Shown: piece after piece, positions 1 to 8,994 of the stretch
Numbering within the stretch: the first letter of the stretch is position 1
Layout: each line of letters starts with the position of its first letter
DNA from: Closterium sp. Naga37s-1
Lineage: Eukaryota; Streptophyta; Zygnematophyceae; Desmidiales; Closteriaceae
Assembly: GCA_947471745.1 (NCBI GenBank)
Contig: CANJKZ010000959.1
Span: forward strand, 1 to 64,000
DNA: 64,000 nucleotides
Direction: 5' to 3'
Program-made: the position numbers and the translations under genes
Notes under the pieces: model-generated
Databases searched by the model: none
What the model was told of the DNA's origin: nothing
The model's input: only the letters and a program-made list of their open reading frames with translations

Positions 1-686
1 GTAGGCAGAGGAGTGGACTGTGGCAAGGAGTACTGGAAGCCGAAGCGCTCAACGACCTGGTGCACCGTATGTGACTGAGTCAGGGTGATGGTGTGCCGTG
101 CTCTGTCCCGGGTGATCTGCAAGCCAAGATTGCTGCGCAGCTCACCCAGGTCAGTGCAGGTGTGTCTCTTTTGCTGCTCCGACTTCACAAGGGCCAGTGT
201 ATCAGTGTCAGAAGTGGCAAAAACCAAGTTGTCGACATACACGAGGATATAGAACAGCGGCAGCGAAGTGTCGGTGCGCAGAAACAGCGACGGGTCAGCA
301 GTAGAAGGAGCAAACCCAAGAGCCGCAAGCGTTGTCCTCAGTGTGTCGTGCCACTCACGAGGTGCCTGGCGGAGACCGTAGACTGGCCGCCGGAGGCTCC
401 ACTTGGTACCTGCAGGAAACGACCTAGTGAAGCCAAGTGGGCGGCGTAGCCAGATCTCCTCGTGCAGACTGCCCTGTAAGAAAGCTGTGCTGAAGTCAAG
501 AGAGTGCAGCTCATAGTTACGCTGAGCGGCGAGGTGCAGTAGAACCTGAGAGTGGTCATCTTCGGGGTAGGGGAGAAGGTATGGAAGAAGTCAACTCCTT
601 GTCGCTGATTGAAGCCTCGTGCAACGTAGCGAGCCTTGAAGACAGGCGGAGAACCCGGCGGCCGCTTCACCATGAAAATCCACATG
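1..686 (-). pseudogene. Copia-A1 reverse transcriptase fragment
   Basis: On the minus strand, this encodes the start of a Ty1/copia reverse transcriptase: the KRPPGSPPVFKARYVARGF segment (about 580-665), the FSPTPKMTTLR segment, the LREEIW-like fingers region and the YVDD region at 228-239. Frames are broken at several places (segments open at 338-730 and in other frames). The second catalytic aspartate of YVDD reads as asparagine (codon at 228-230, YVDN), so the enzyme would be expected to be inactive even with the frame mended. The RNase H part lies beyond position 1. Confidence 0.85.
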
Positions 687-2004
687 CATGGCAGCAAGGA
701 TAGCATCATAGTCAAGAGCAAAGATATCAACTCCAGACCTAAGCAGCTCTAGCCAACGGGGGCACTCGGCCTTGTCTCCAAAATCTGCGCGCCAAGCGTC
801 GTCAAGGCGGGAGAAGCAGCGGTGTTGAGTGTGAAACTTCCCGCATGTCTGACCAGCGTTGTCACCTGTGCGAATGACATACGGGGAGCGTACACTACCC
901 CAGACGCCCCACGCTGAGCAAACCACTCACGAAGCTGCTGGGGCGTAGGGGTCTCACTTCGACACTGCTGCTGCTGCCTCTGGCCACCGCCATAATCTCC
1001 CCGCTGAACAGCTCCACCCCGTCCGCCACCACCACCGCCACCACCACTCCCACTGCCGCCACCACCGCCACCCCCACCCCACCGCTGCCACCACCGCCGC
1101 CACCGAAGCCCCCACTCCCGCCACCACTCCCACCACTACCACCACCTCCGCCACCTCCACCGCCTCTACTGCCTCCACCACCTCCACCCCCGCTTCCACC
1201 GCCACCACTCTTGCCACCCTTGCCCTTGCCGCTACGGCACTTCCCACTAAGAGCAGAAGCAGCCCCGACATCCTCAGCACCAAGGATGTCAACAGCAGCA
1301 GCAGAATTGTAGGAGGGGGCAAGGGGGGAGGGGGGAACACCCCTCAAAGAAGGGTGTGCGAGGAGTGCCACGAGCAGCACCTACGGCGACTACACTAGTC
1401 TGAGCTGCAAGAAGGTGCTTCTCGAGTAGGTCGACAGTGAGGTCTGTGGGGTCAAGTGTTAGAAAGTGGTCCCTGACAGCGCGAAGAGAGTCACGGAGGC
1501 GGGTGACTATGAAGTAGAGAGTGATGTACATCGGGGGCGGGTTCCTGTCTAGGAGCTCGGCTGGTAGGGCAGCGCGGTAGCGAGTGTCGCTATTGCAAAG
1601 GTGGGTAACGAGGTCCTTGACTGTGGCAAAGGCTGACAGCTCGGGAAACAGGTAGGGCAGTATAAAGGCGGCCGGAGAGCAGCAGTGGCAGGGGAAAGAG
1701 TAACGAATGACTACATCGTCGTATAGGGCTTAGCAGTCTTGTGCTGGCCAAAGTGAGCTCGTTCGGCTAACAGGCAGGTGGTTGCGAACGGTCAAGCGAG
1801 CAGCAGCGTCACGGGTAAGCCATTGTGAGCGAGTCACACTGTCAGCTGTGGCGGGAGGGGGAGAGAGGCTCCACACATGTGGTCAAAACACGAAACGCTG
1901 TCTCTAGAATCGCTCAGTAGGTACAGTTGTAAGTCGTCGAGCCACGTATCGAACTGGATTGGACGGCCCTCATGATCGAAGGTGAGCACACTAAGAGAAG
2001 ACAT
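687..2004 (-). pseudogene. Copia-A1 gag, broken
   Basis: The start codon at 2004 (minus) opens with SVLTFDHEGRPIQFDTWLDD, matching the N-termini of the gag proteins at 21312 (minus) and 22937 (plus). A stop at 1834-1836 and later frame changes break it. Further on come the MYITLYFIVTRLRDSLR segment (about 1480-1531), a Gly-rich tract (about 1010-1215), the TPQQLREWF motif (about 918-948) and a Cys/His motif in which the first Cys is replaced by Ser (SPYVIRTGDNAGQTCG, about 840-890). It ends in the DYDAILAAMH segment at 690, where the internal deletion begins. Confidence 0.8.
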
Positions 2005-2805
2005 AGCGGGCAGAGCAGGGTGGTGCGTGACCAGCAGGGCAGCACGCAGGCAGGGCGGCGCCCGAGCACTAGGGAAGAGCGTAGGGCAGGAGAGGCGGCG
2101 CACGACTAGGGAAGAGCGGCACACGGCCAACGCAGGGTAGGGCGGCGCGTGGGCAGGGCAGGGTTGTGCGGCTGCCAGCAGGGCAATGCGCGGGCAACAG
2201 GGCGGCGCGCGGCAGCAGGGCGTCGGCCAGCAGGGCGGCGCGCAGCAGGGCGGCGCACAGCAGGGCGGGCAGCAGCAGGGCGGCGCGGGGCAAGGCGGTG
2301 CGCGGGCAGCAGGGTGGCTGTGGGCAGAGGTGCGGGCGGGCAGCCAGGGCGGCGCACGGGTAGCAGGGTGTCGGCCAGCAGGGCGGCGCGCATCAGGGCG
2401 TGCAGCAGCTGGGCGGCCGTGGGCAGGGCGGTGCGCGGGCAGCAGGGCGGCTGCGGGCAGCTGTGCGGGCGGGCAGCCAGGGCGGCGCGCGGTCAGCAAG
2501 GCGCGGCCAGCAGGGCTGCGCGCAGCAGGGCGGGCAGCAGCCGGGCGGCACGAGCAGCAGGGGCGGCGCGCAGCGGGGCGGTGCGGGCAGCAGAGCAGTG
2601 GCGCGCGGGCAGGGCAGGGCGACGCGCAGGCAGGGCAGGGCGGCGCGGCTGCCAGCAATGGGACGCGCGGGCAGGGCGGGGCGACGCGACAGGTAGCAGC
2701 AGGGTGACACGACAGCCAGCAGGGCGACACGACAGGCAAGTAGTAGGGCGACGCGTCTAGTGGGCAGCGCTATGTGGTGGGCCCTAAAAAAATGGTCCTG
2801 GAACT
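2005..2805 (-). repeat. GC-rich tandem-repeat leader of Copia-A1
   Basis: Between primer site and gag lies about 0.75 kb of irregular GC-rich repeats built from GCAGGGCGGCGCG-like and GGGCAGCAGGGCGGC-like blocks. Long open frames occur on both strands, but they are Arg/Ala/Gly/Pro repeats that arise from composition. The other two family members have a GC-rich repeat leader at the same place with different units. Confidence 0.75.
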
Positions 2806-2823
2806 GGACCTGCTCAGAAACCA
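2806..2823 (-). other. Primer-binding site of Copia-A1
   Basis: On the minus strand, directly after the LTR-terminal CA, the sequence reads TGGTTTCTGAGCAGGTCC. This is a diverged form of the initiator-Met tRNA complement seen in the relatives (TGGAATCAGAGCAGGTTCC at 30027-30045). Confidence 0.7.
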
Positions 2824-2878
2824 TGTCATAAAACTGAACGAGAATGGTTGAATTGAACAGAAAGTAAGTACAAGTACT
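2824..2878 (-). repeat. Copia-A1 5' LTR, proximal part
   Basis: These 55 bases are the gag-proximal end of the 5' LTR. The part reading AAGTACAAGTACT matches the LTRs of Copia-A2 (15321-15452 and 30046-30178). The LTR is interrupted at 2878 by element E4 and resumes at 5188/5193. Confidence 0.8.
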
Positions 2879-3111
2879 TGTCAGAGTATATTTCTGTATA
2901 ACTGCATGTAGTTCTAGCTGTAGTGTAGTTATATCGCTGTCCTGCTTGTGGTGCACCCCCTCCTTACTTGTCTCTTGTATAACTTGGGCCTTTGGCCCTT
3001 TAGTGAAACATTCTTTCTCGACACTTTTCCTCCTTGTCCAACCCTCTCGACACTCAACCCTAGTATGGCTCCTAAGGATGCTCATACACCCTCATAGCTA
3101 CTATTCTAACA
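2879..3111 (+). repeat. E4 5' LTR (233 bp)
   Basis: It pairs with 4985-5187 with about six substitutions and small gaps. It carries about 30 extra bases (around 2949-2978, beside a repeated CTTGT) that are absent from the 3' copy. Confidence 0.88.
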
Positions 3112-3124
3112 TGGTATTAAGAGC
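3112..3124 (+). other. E4 primer-binding site
   Basis: TGGTATTAAGAGC directly follows the LTR-terminal CA. It resembles the plant Copia initiator-Met tRNA primer site TGGTATCAGAGC. Confidence 0.7.
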
Positions 3125-3800
3125 TGTTACGACCCTTGCGCCCACCACCTGCTGCCTTGCGCGCCACCCTCGTGCGGCCCCCCCCTCTCGACGTTCGGCA
3201 TGGCCCGTCGCCCGTGGCCCCTAAGCCCCGGCCCGTCGCCCCGCGCCCGTCGCCCCTAGCTCTCGGCCCCGGCCCGTCGCTCGCGCCCGTCGCGCCTAGG
3301 CCCGTCGCCCCTCGGCCCGTCGCCCCTAGGCCTGTCGCCACGGCCCGTCGCCCCTAGGCCCGTCGCCCCTAGGCCAGCCCGTCGCCCCTAGCCCGGCACG
3401 TAGGCCCCTGGCCCGTCGCTCGCGCCCGCCGCCCCTAGGCCCGTCGGCCCCATCGCCCGTCGCTCCCCTAGGCCCGGCCCGTCGCCCAACGCCCCTAGGC
3501 CCGTCGGCCCCGTCGCCCGTCGCTCCCCTAGGCCCGGCCCCGTCGCTTGACGCCCATAGGCCCCGGCCCCTAGCCCGTCGATTTTCTGCCCGATGCGCGC
3601 CCCAGCGCCAGCGCCATTGCCAGCAATCGCTGCCCGTCGCCAGCCCCGTCGCCCGCAGCCCAGTCACCCGCGGACTCGTCGCCCAAGGCGCCGTCGCCTG
3701 CGGATCTGTCTCCCGCGGCCACGTCGCCCGAGGACCTGTCGCCCACGGCCTCGTCGCCCCTTGCCTCGTCGCCCGAGGACCCGCCCCCCCCAACTTCGTT
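3125..3800 (+). repeat. E4 leader: CCCGTCGCCCCTAGG-type repeats
   Basis: This is a tandem array of GGCCCGTCGCCCCTA-like units, grading after about 3640 into CGTCGCCCGAGGACC-like units. Open frames here are Arg/Pro-rich products of the repeat. No gene is recognised. Confidence 0.75.
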
Positions 3801-4084
3801 CTCCCTCTCCTTGCTGCGCGTGCAGCAGAAAAGGGGGGGGGGGGGGGGAGGGAAGGGTGTTGGGGGCGCAGATAATGGAGGGTGAGGGGGTGGCAAGAGG
3901 GGTGCGGTTCCGGGGGGTGGCTGAACTAGGGGGTGGCTGGAGGGGTTTCTGCACAGCCAGCCACCCACCACCTCCTCCTCTCTCTCTCCCTGCCGCACCT
4001 TGGGTTGGGAGGGGGGGGGGGGAGCCTGGAGGTTAAGGGGGTGGCAGGAGGGGATCTATAGCACCAGCCCCCCCGCCCCCCACC

Positions 4085-4480
4085 CCCCCCCTTCTCCTTC
4101 ATCCCCCTGCTGCGGGTGCAGCAGTGGGGGGAGGGGATCTGCAGCACCAGCCCCACCGCCCCCCCCCCCCTTCTCCTCCACCCCCCTGCTGCGGGTGCAG
4201 CAGTGGGGGAGGGGATCTGCAGCACCAGCCCCCCCCGGCCCCCCCCCCCCCCCCCCCCCCCCTTCTCCTCCATCCCCCTGCTGCGGGTGCAGCAGTGGGG
4301 GGGAGGTGATCTGCAGCACCAGCCCCCCCGCCCCCCCCCCCCTTCTCCTCCATCCCTCTGCTACGGGTGCAGCAGTGGGGGGAGGGGATCTGCAGCACCA
4401 GCCCCCCCGCCCCCCCCCCCCTCCCCCCCTTCTCCTCCATCCCCATGCTGCGGGTGCAGCAGTGGGGGGGAGGGTATGGG
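4085..4480 (+). repeat. Five hairpin-containing repeats inside E4
   Basis: Units of about 79-92 bp each contain CTGCTGCGGGTGCAGCAG (copies at 4107-4124, 4186-4203, 4278-4295, 4358-4375 and 4445-4462; the last two have one mismatch), followed by GGGATCTGCAGCACC and long C runs. CTGCTGC and GCAGCAG are perfect inverted arms around a GGGT loop, extended by flanking C and G runs. The DNA or RNA could therefore fold into a stable hairpin once per repeat. Confidence 0.8.
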
Positions 4481-4639
4481 GGTGGCGGGTGTAAGTGAAA
4501 CTGCTGCCGCCTCTCCTCCTCTCTCTCCCACTGCTGCACATGCCGCTGTGGGGGGGGGGAGGGTGTGGGTGAGATGAGGGAGTGGCGGTAGGGATGCTGA
4601 GGGGTGTGACAGGGAGGTTTGGGGGAATGGGGAAGTTGT

Positions 4640-4860
4640 AGGGGGATGGACGCCGTGAAGCCAGCAGCTCCAGTCGCCCGTGAGACCGTTGCGCCAGTTG
4701 CTCGTGAGCCCGTTGCTCCTGTCGCCCGTGAGTCGATTGCTCCTGCCGCTCGCTTAGCCGCGGAGCCAGTTACTCCAGTTGTCCGTGTGCCAGTTGCTCC
4801 ATTTGCCAGTGTGCCAGTTGCTCCAGTTGCCCGTGTGCCAGCAGCTTCAGCCGCCACCCA
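4640..4860 (+). repeat. E4 GTTGCTCC/GTCGCCCGTG repeats
   Basis: Alternating CCAGTTGCTCC and GTTGCCCGTGTG units are present. In one frame they read as a VAPVARE repeat in a 119-codon open frame (4619-4978). It may be degenerate coding sequence or simple repeat; no domain is recognised. Confidence 0.55.
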
Positions 4861-4984
4861 CCACCTCCTCTCCTCTCATGGTCCCTCCTCCTCTTCACTT
4901 GCCCTCTCCTTCCTCTGCTGCACAAGGTGTACCCCTTCAGGGGGTGTTATGCACATGGCTATTCCTGCATGCAGTTAGGGGGTG

Positions 4985-5187
4985 TGTCAGAATATATTTA
5001 TGTATAACTGCATGTAGTTCTAGCTGTAGTGTAGTTATATCGCTGTCCTACTTGTATAACTTGGGCCTTTGGCCCTTTAGTGAAACATTCTTTCTCGACA
5101 CTTTTCTCCCTGTCCAACCCTCTCGACACTCAACCCTAGTATGGCTCCTAAGGATGGTCATACACCCTTATAGCTACTATTCTAACA
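4985..5187 (+). repeat. E4 3' LTR (203 bp)
   Basis: It starts TGTCAGAATATAT after the purine tract GTTAGGGGGTG (4974-4984), ends CTAACA, and is followed by the GTACT target duplication. Confidence 0.88.
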
Positions 5188-5192
5188 GTACT

Positions 5193-5268
5193 AACCCTAA
5201 TTGGGTTGTACCCCTTATGGGCTACCCCACTACAACCTACACAATGTAAGCACTATAACATTTTGACA
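5193..5268 (-). repeat. Copia-A1 5' LTR, distal part
   Basis: This is the continuation of 2824-2878 after E4. ACCCTAATTGGGTTGTACC and CACTACAACCTACACAATGT match the Copia-A2 LTRs. It ends TGACA, the complement of the TGTCA terminus. Confidence 0.8.
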
Positions 5269-5443
5269 CAGCTTCCGGGGAGGGAATCCGCTTTCGTGGC
5301 CAGACCCATCGGGCCACGATCAACGCCGTCCATACACCCGACCGCCCTCCTAAGGGACAGTGCTATAAGTGTGGGAAGACGGGTCACTACATGCGCGACT
5401 GCCACGAGAAAACGCCGCTGACGGGGAACGACAGGAAGGAGTA
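5269..5443 (+). pseudogene. Gypsy gag C-terminus with zinc knuckle
   Basis: CYKCGKTGHYMRDC (5361-5402) is a canonical CX2CX4HX4C zinc knuckle, used by Gag to bind the element RNA. It is followed by a short basic tail and a stop near 5443. The N-terminal part is separated from it by the Copia-A1 insertion. Confidence 0.75.
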
Positions 5444-5579
5444 GGGAATTGAGAAGAGTCAGTAATTAGCGGGCCCTTTACTGACTGGGCCCCGTCGCCC
5501 GAACCCCACCATCCCCACCGAGTCGTGGTTTCCGATTCATGCAATCGATCACACTTGGCCGAATAACGGGGATAATCAT

Positions 5580-6270
5580 GTGGATCACCTTGTGCTGGTC
5601 GCTGGCAAGGTGTTAAAAAATAATTTAAAAATGTTCGTTGATGAAGGGGCCAGCCATAGCCTCTTCAACTTGGCGACAGTAAAAAAATGCAAGCTGCAAC
5701 TTGACAGGTGTCTGCCCGAAATTGACGCTCGCCTCGTGGATGGGACGCCTCTGGCGATATTGGAAGAAACACAGACGGTTCGGATTGAATGCAGCGACGA
5801 TTTCGGCTTCAGCATGAAGTTCCTCACGATGACACTGGATGGCTGCGACATACTGCTGGGACGTGATTGGCTGCGACATACTGCTGGGGCGTGATTGGCT
5901 GCGACGGCACAACCCCGTCATCGACTGGACAACGGGATCGTGCTGCATCAGCAAGCACGAGGGGCTAATTAAATTGCCTGCATGGACACCTGACTACATC
6001 CAAGCCCCGTGCGTCAAAGCTATCACTATAGCTCGCCACTTCAACAAGGGCGCGCAGCTGTTCGCTATTTGCTTACGCGAGTTGGTGGTTGACACCGACG
6101 GAAATGACATCGAGAAGTTGTGTGCAGCTGTACCACCGGATTTAGCGGAGTTGATTCGACAGTACCCCGACATCTTCCCTGACGATTTGCCACCTGGACT
6201 ACCACCCGAGAGACCTGAGGACCACAAAATCCACCTAGAACGTGGCGCGCAGCCGACTGTTTGGACATAG
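5580..6270 (+). pseudogene. Gypsy aspartic protease region, broken by a 28-bp duplication
   Basis: The retropepsin-like fold is seen as FVDEGASHSLFN (about 5633-5670; the usual D-S/T-G-A reads D-E-G-A) and the downstream ILLGRDWL segment. A 28-bp segment is present twice in tandem (5845-5872 and 5873-5900, one mismatch). Because 28 is not a multiple of 3, it shifts the frame inside ILLGRDWL. The second open frame (5839-6270) continues with HNPVIDW and the linker to reverse transcriptase, ending at a stop near 6268. Confidence 0.75.
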
Positions 6271-6276
6271 TGGCTG

Positions 6277-7490
6277 TTGACCCAGCCGGAACTCGAGGAG
6301 CTGCGAAGTCAAATTGACGCACTGTTGGAGAAAGGATTCATCCGAGCCAGTACATCTCCCTTCGCAACATCGATCCTGTTCACTCTGAAAAAAGACGGCA
6401 GGCTTCGCATGTGCATCGACTATCGCGCGCTCAACCGGGGTGACAATCCAGTCTCACTACCCAATCCCACGCACCGATGACCTCCTTGACCAACTTCGCG
6501 GCGCTTGCTAATTTCTCGAAGATCGTGTTACGCGGCGGTTACCACCAAATCCGAGTTTTCGTCCAAGACTGCGTTTCGCACCCGCTACGCGAGTTACGAA
6601 TTCGCGGTGATGCCTTTCGGCCTCACGAATGCGCCTTCGACTTTTCAGTTAACCATGAACAGGGTTTTTCGGGATCTCCTAGACCGATGCATCATCGTCT
6701 ACTTTGACGATATCCTCATTTTTAGCAAGACATGGGAGCAGCATCTCCGCGACCTTGACGTAGTGTTTAAACGGTTGCAGGAGAATCGCCTCATCACCAA
6801 GGGCACTAAGTGCGAGTTTTTTTAAGCAGGAATTGGAGTTTTTGGGACACGTCATCTCCCGCGACAGCATTAAAATCGACCCGGCGAAAATCAAGACCAT
6901 ACAGGAGTGGAAGTCCCCGACGAACGTCACGGAACTACAAAGTTTTCTGGGGTTTGTGAATTACGTCAAGCGTTTATCCCGAATATGGCGAGGATAACCG
7001 GCCCGCTGACCGACCTGCTGCACACGGACAGGAATTTTGTGTGGGGGGAGGCAGCAGAGGCGGCTTTCCAGGAGTTGAAGTTTTTTCTTGTTTCCCCTCC
7101 TGTGCTGCGCATCGCCCGACCCATCGAAGCCGTTCGAAGTCGCCACCGACGCCTCCGATTTCGCCATCGGAGCTATACTACTCCAAGATTTTAGGAACGG
7201 GCTGCAGCCGATAGCCTACGAGTCACGCAAGCTGCAGGCAGCCGAGCGCAACTACCCGATTCACGACAAGGAGATGCTCGCCATTATACACGCGTTTAAA
7301 CTGTGGCGCTGCTACCTGGTGGGCGCCGACGTCACTGTTCGCACGGACCACAAGTCCCTACAGCACTTGCGAGCTTAGCCCAACCTCAACCCGAGACTGA
7401 TTCGGTGGCTGGACTAAATGGAGAGCCACTTCATCTACCGCATCACGTACAAGAAGGGGGCAAATAACATCGCGGACGCCCTGACCGACC
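6277..7490 (+). pseudogene. Gypsy reverse transcriptase and RNase H, frameshifted
   Basis: Segments in shifting frames cover a Ty3-type polymerase: KKDGRLRMCIDYRALN (about 6390-6435), GGYHQIRV, MPFGLTNAPSTFQ (about 6610-6650), the catalytic YFDD at 6700-6711, FLGHVISRD, then RNase H with VATDASDFAIGAILLQ (about 7130-7185) and HDKEMLAIIHAFKLWR. Frame changes occur near 6450, 6500, 6820 and 7120, and stops near 7376, 7416 and 7493. No functional enzyme can be made from this copy. Confidence 0.85.
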
Positions 7491-7499
7491 GATAGTACA

Positions 7500-8141
7500 A
7501 TCCGTTGAAGTACTCATTAACCATTCGAACTCATTACTTACGGGACTAATCATCCACGGCTACACTACGGACCCGTTCTTCACGACTGGAAATCATCAGC
7601 ACGCCACGATGCAGAAAGGGGATTATTACCTAAAGGTCGTAACTGACCAGATTCGGGTTCCCGCTTACCGGCTGCTGCGTGAACTCCTTATCCAAGAGGT
7701 CCACGATTCCAACTTCTCCGGACATTTCGGGGTTGACAAAACCCAGAAATTGCTGGCACCGTCAATATTATTGGCCTGACTCCTCTAACGACGTGCAGCG
7801 ATATGTGTCCTCATGCTGGGTGTGCCAAGCCATGAAATTGACACGTCAACGGCCAGCTGGGTTGCTGCAACCCCTCGAGCCACCCGAACGACCGTGGCAA
7901 CAAGTGACAATGGATTTCGTCACGAGAATGCCAGCTGGACCGTCCGACAACGACGCTGTTCTCGTCGTCGTCGATTGTCTCACGAAAATGGCGCACTTTG
8001 CACCGTGTCGTACAACAATCACAGACGAAGAAACTGCGCGCCTCTTCATCTCAACGGTCGTGCGACTGCACGGAATTCCCTCGGCGATCATCAGCGACCG
8101 AGATCCAAAGTTCACGTCGAAATTTTGGAAGGAAACGTGGG
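7500..8141 (+). pseudogene. Gypsy integrase, N-terminal and core part
   Basis: The zinc-binding domain ends in CWVCQAMK (Cys codons at 7814 and 7823). The catalytic core follows with VTMDFVTRMP (about 7905-7935) and IISDRDPKF (about 8090-8115). It is cut at 8141 by Copia-C1, whose GTGGG target duplication is 8137-8141. A frameshift near 7750 precedes the core. The remainder resumes at 14632. Confidence 0.82.
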
Positions 8142-8960
8142 TGTTGGTGCAACCCTACGGTTTGCACTCGGCTTGTTGTCCGTGTGCGTGAATGTGTGTG
8201 TGTATGGAATGGTATGAGGGCATGGGATAATATATATTTCATGCTTATAATTGTGTGTGAATGTTGAGTCATGATGTCGAGTGTGTGTGTCGAGTCAATA
8301 GCGAGTTATCGCTAGACGCGTGTTACGCGGTCGTTTGTGTCTCGCGCGCGGTTTCTATTTTGTCGTGCGTGGTTTCTATTTTGTCCTGTGTCGAACGTTC
8401 GGCGTGTCGCAGGTGTGTGCAGCAGAACCATCAAGAACTCAAGGATGAGTTTGTGATGAAGAGCCCGAGCCTTGGTGTCAAGCCTCAAGTGATTTCGAAG
8501 CTCGCCAAAAGGGTACACCTCAAGATATTGAAGATAGTTACATTACTTTGTGTAGTGTAACATTTCACTTGGTGTAGGCCCTAGTGAAGGGTAGTTTCGA
8601 GACCCTTCGTGGTTGAGGACAGTGTGGCACTGTTCCACATCACTGTACCTCGGCTCTTGGGGTTTGTAGGAGCTGGGAGTCATTCCCAACTCGTAACTCT
8701 TCCTATCTTGTGTTCTAAGACTATAGTGGCTGCCATAGTACCGTTCGTTCAAACCGACGCCGTGTCGTCAATTCTTTATCAAATCGTGCAATCTAAATTG
8801 CTAATTGTAGACGACGTAAAGACGCTCCAGATCCAATTTGAATCAAGTCATTTGCAGCTGTGAGCAGAACGCTATCAACGTTTGAAGCCGCTGTGCAGAA
8901 ATCCGTCTGTGCTCTCTATCTTTCGTTTTAGGCACATTCAAGCCTATTGTGACTATAACA
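8142..8960 (+). repeat. Copia-C1 5' LTR (819 bp)
   Basis: It begins TGTTGGTGCAACC and ends ATAACA. It contains a tandem pair of GGTTTCTATTTTGTC (about 8349-8390). Open frames at 8261-8560 and 8609-8863 recur identically in the other LTR and are not separate genes. Confidence 0.95.
8226..8240 (+). promoter_or_regulatory. Possible TATA box in Copia-C1 LTR
   Basis: GGGATAATATATATTTC is an isolated AT-rich block in a GC-balanced LTR, suitably placed upstream of the rest of the LTR. The same sequence recurs at about 13891-13906 in the 3' LTR. Promoter function is inferred only. Confidence 0.35.
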
Positions 8961-8962
8961 AG

Positions 8963-8975
8963 TGGTATCAGAGCC
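8963..8975 (+). other. Copia-C1 primer-binding site
   Basis: TGGTATCAGAGCC lies two bases after the LTR end. It is the classical plant Copia primer site complementary to the 3' end of initiator-Met tRNA. Confidence 0.9.
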
Positions 8976-8994
8976 CCTTGGAGCAGTTTCGACA

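Larger units (their letters stand above)
2879..5187 (+). mobile_element. E4: small LTR element without coding capacity
   Basis: The 5' LTR (2879-3111) and 3' LTR (4985-5187) begin TGTCAG and end CTAACA. A primer site follows the 5' LTR and a GGGGGTG purine tract precedes the 3' LTR. The element is flanked by a perfect 5-bp duplication GTACT (2874-2878 and 5188-5192). The 1.87-kb interior holds only GC-rich tandem repeats and no recognisable gag or pol, so it must be mobilised in trans if at all. The LTR start and primer site type resemble those of the Copia-A family, and its leader shares CTAGGCCCG-like units with Copia-A2. It is nested in the LTR of Copia-A1 and hence younger than it. Confidence 0.88.
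1..5268 (-). mobile_element. Copia-A1: truncated, internally deleted LTR retrotransposon
   Basis: Read on the minus strand, this element runs from its 5' LTR (end at 5268) through a primer site (2806-2823), a GC-rich leader, a gag start at 2004 and a Gly-rich gag. It then jumps at about 686 directly into reverse transcriptase, which runs off the left window edge, so its 3' LTR is not visible. The family is assigned by similarity to two longer copies in the window (15321-30178 and 21672-29148). Protease and integrase are missing. Its LTR is split by a smaller element (2879-5187). It sits inside the gag region of a Gypsy element. The target duplication cannot be tested because the other end lies outside the window; the 5 bases after 5268 are CAGCT. 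Confidence 0.85.

Noticed and set aside
2149..2760. Plus-strand Arg/Gly/Ala-rich frames, and minus-strand Ala/Pro/Cys-rich frames from 1834 to 2739
   Set aside because: They are repeat-leader sequence of Copia-A1 with GC-driven lack of stops; there is no conserved start or domain.
5193..5215. ACCCTAA as telomere-like repeat
   Set aside because: There is only a single CCCTAA unit inside an LTR, with no tandem run.
8261..8560. A 99-codon frame found identically at 8261-8560 and 13927-14226
   Set aside because: It lies in the two LTRs of Copia-C1; identity reflects LTR duplication and no domain is visible.
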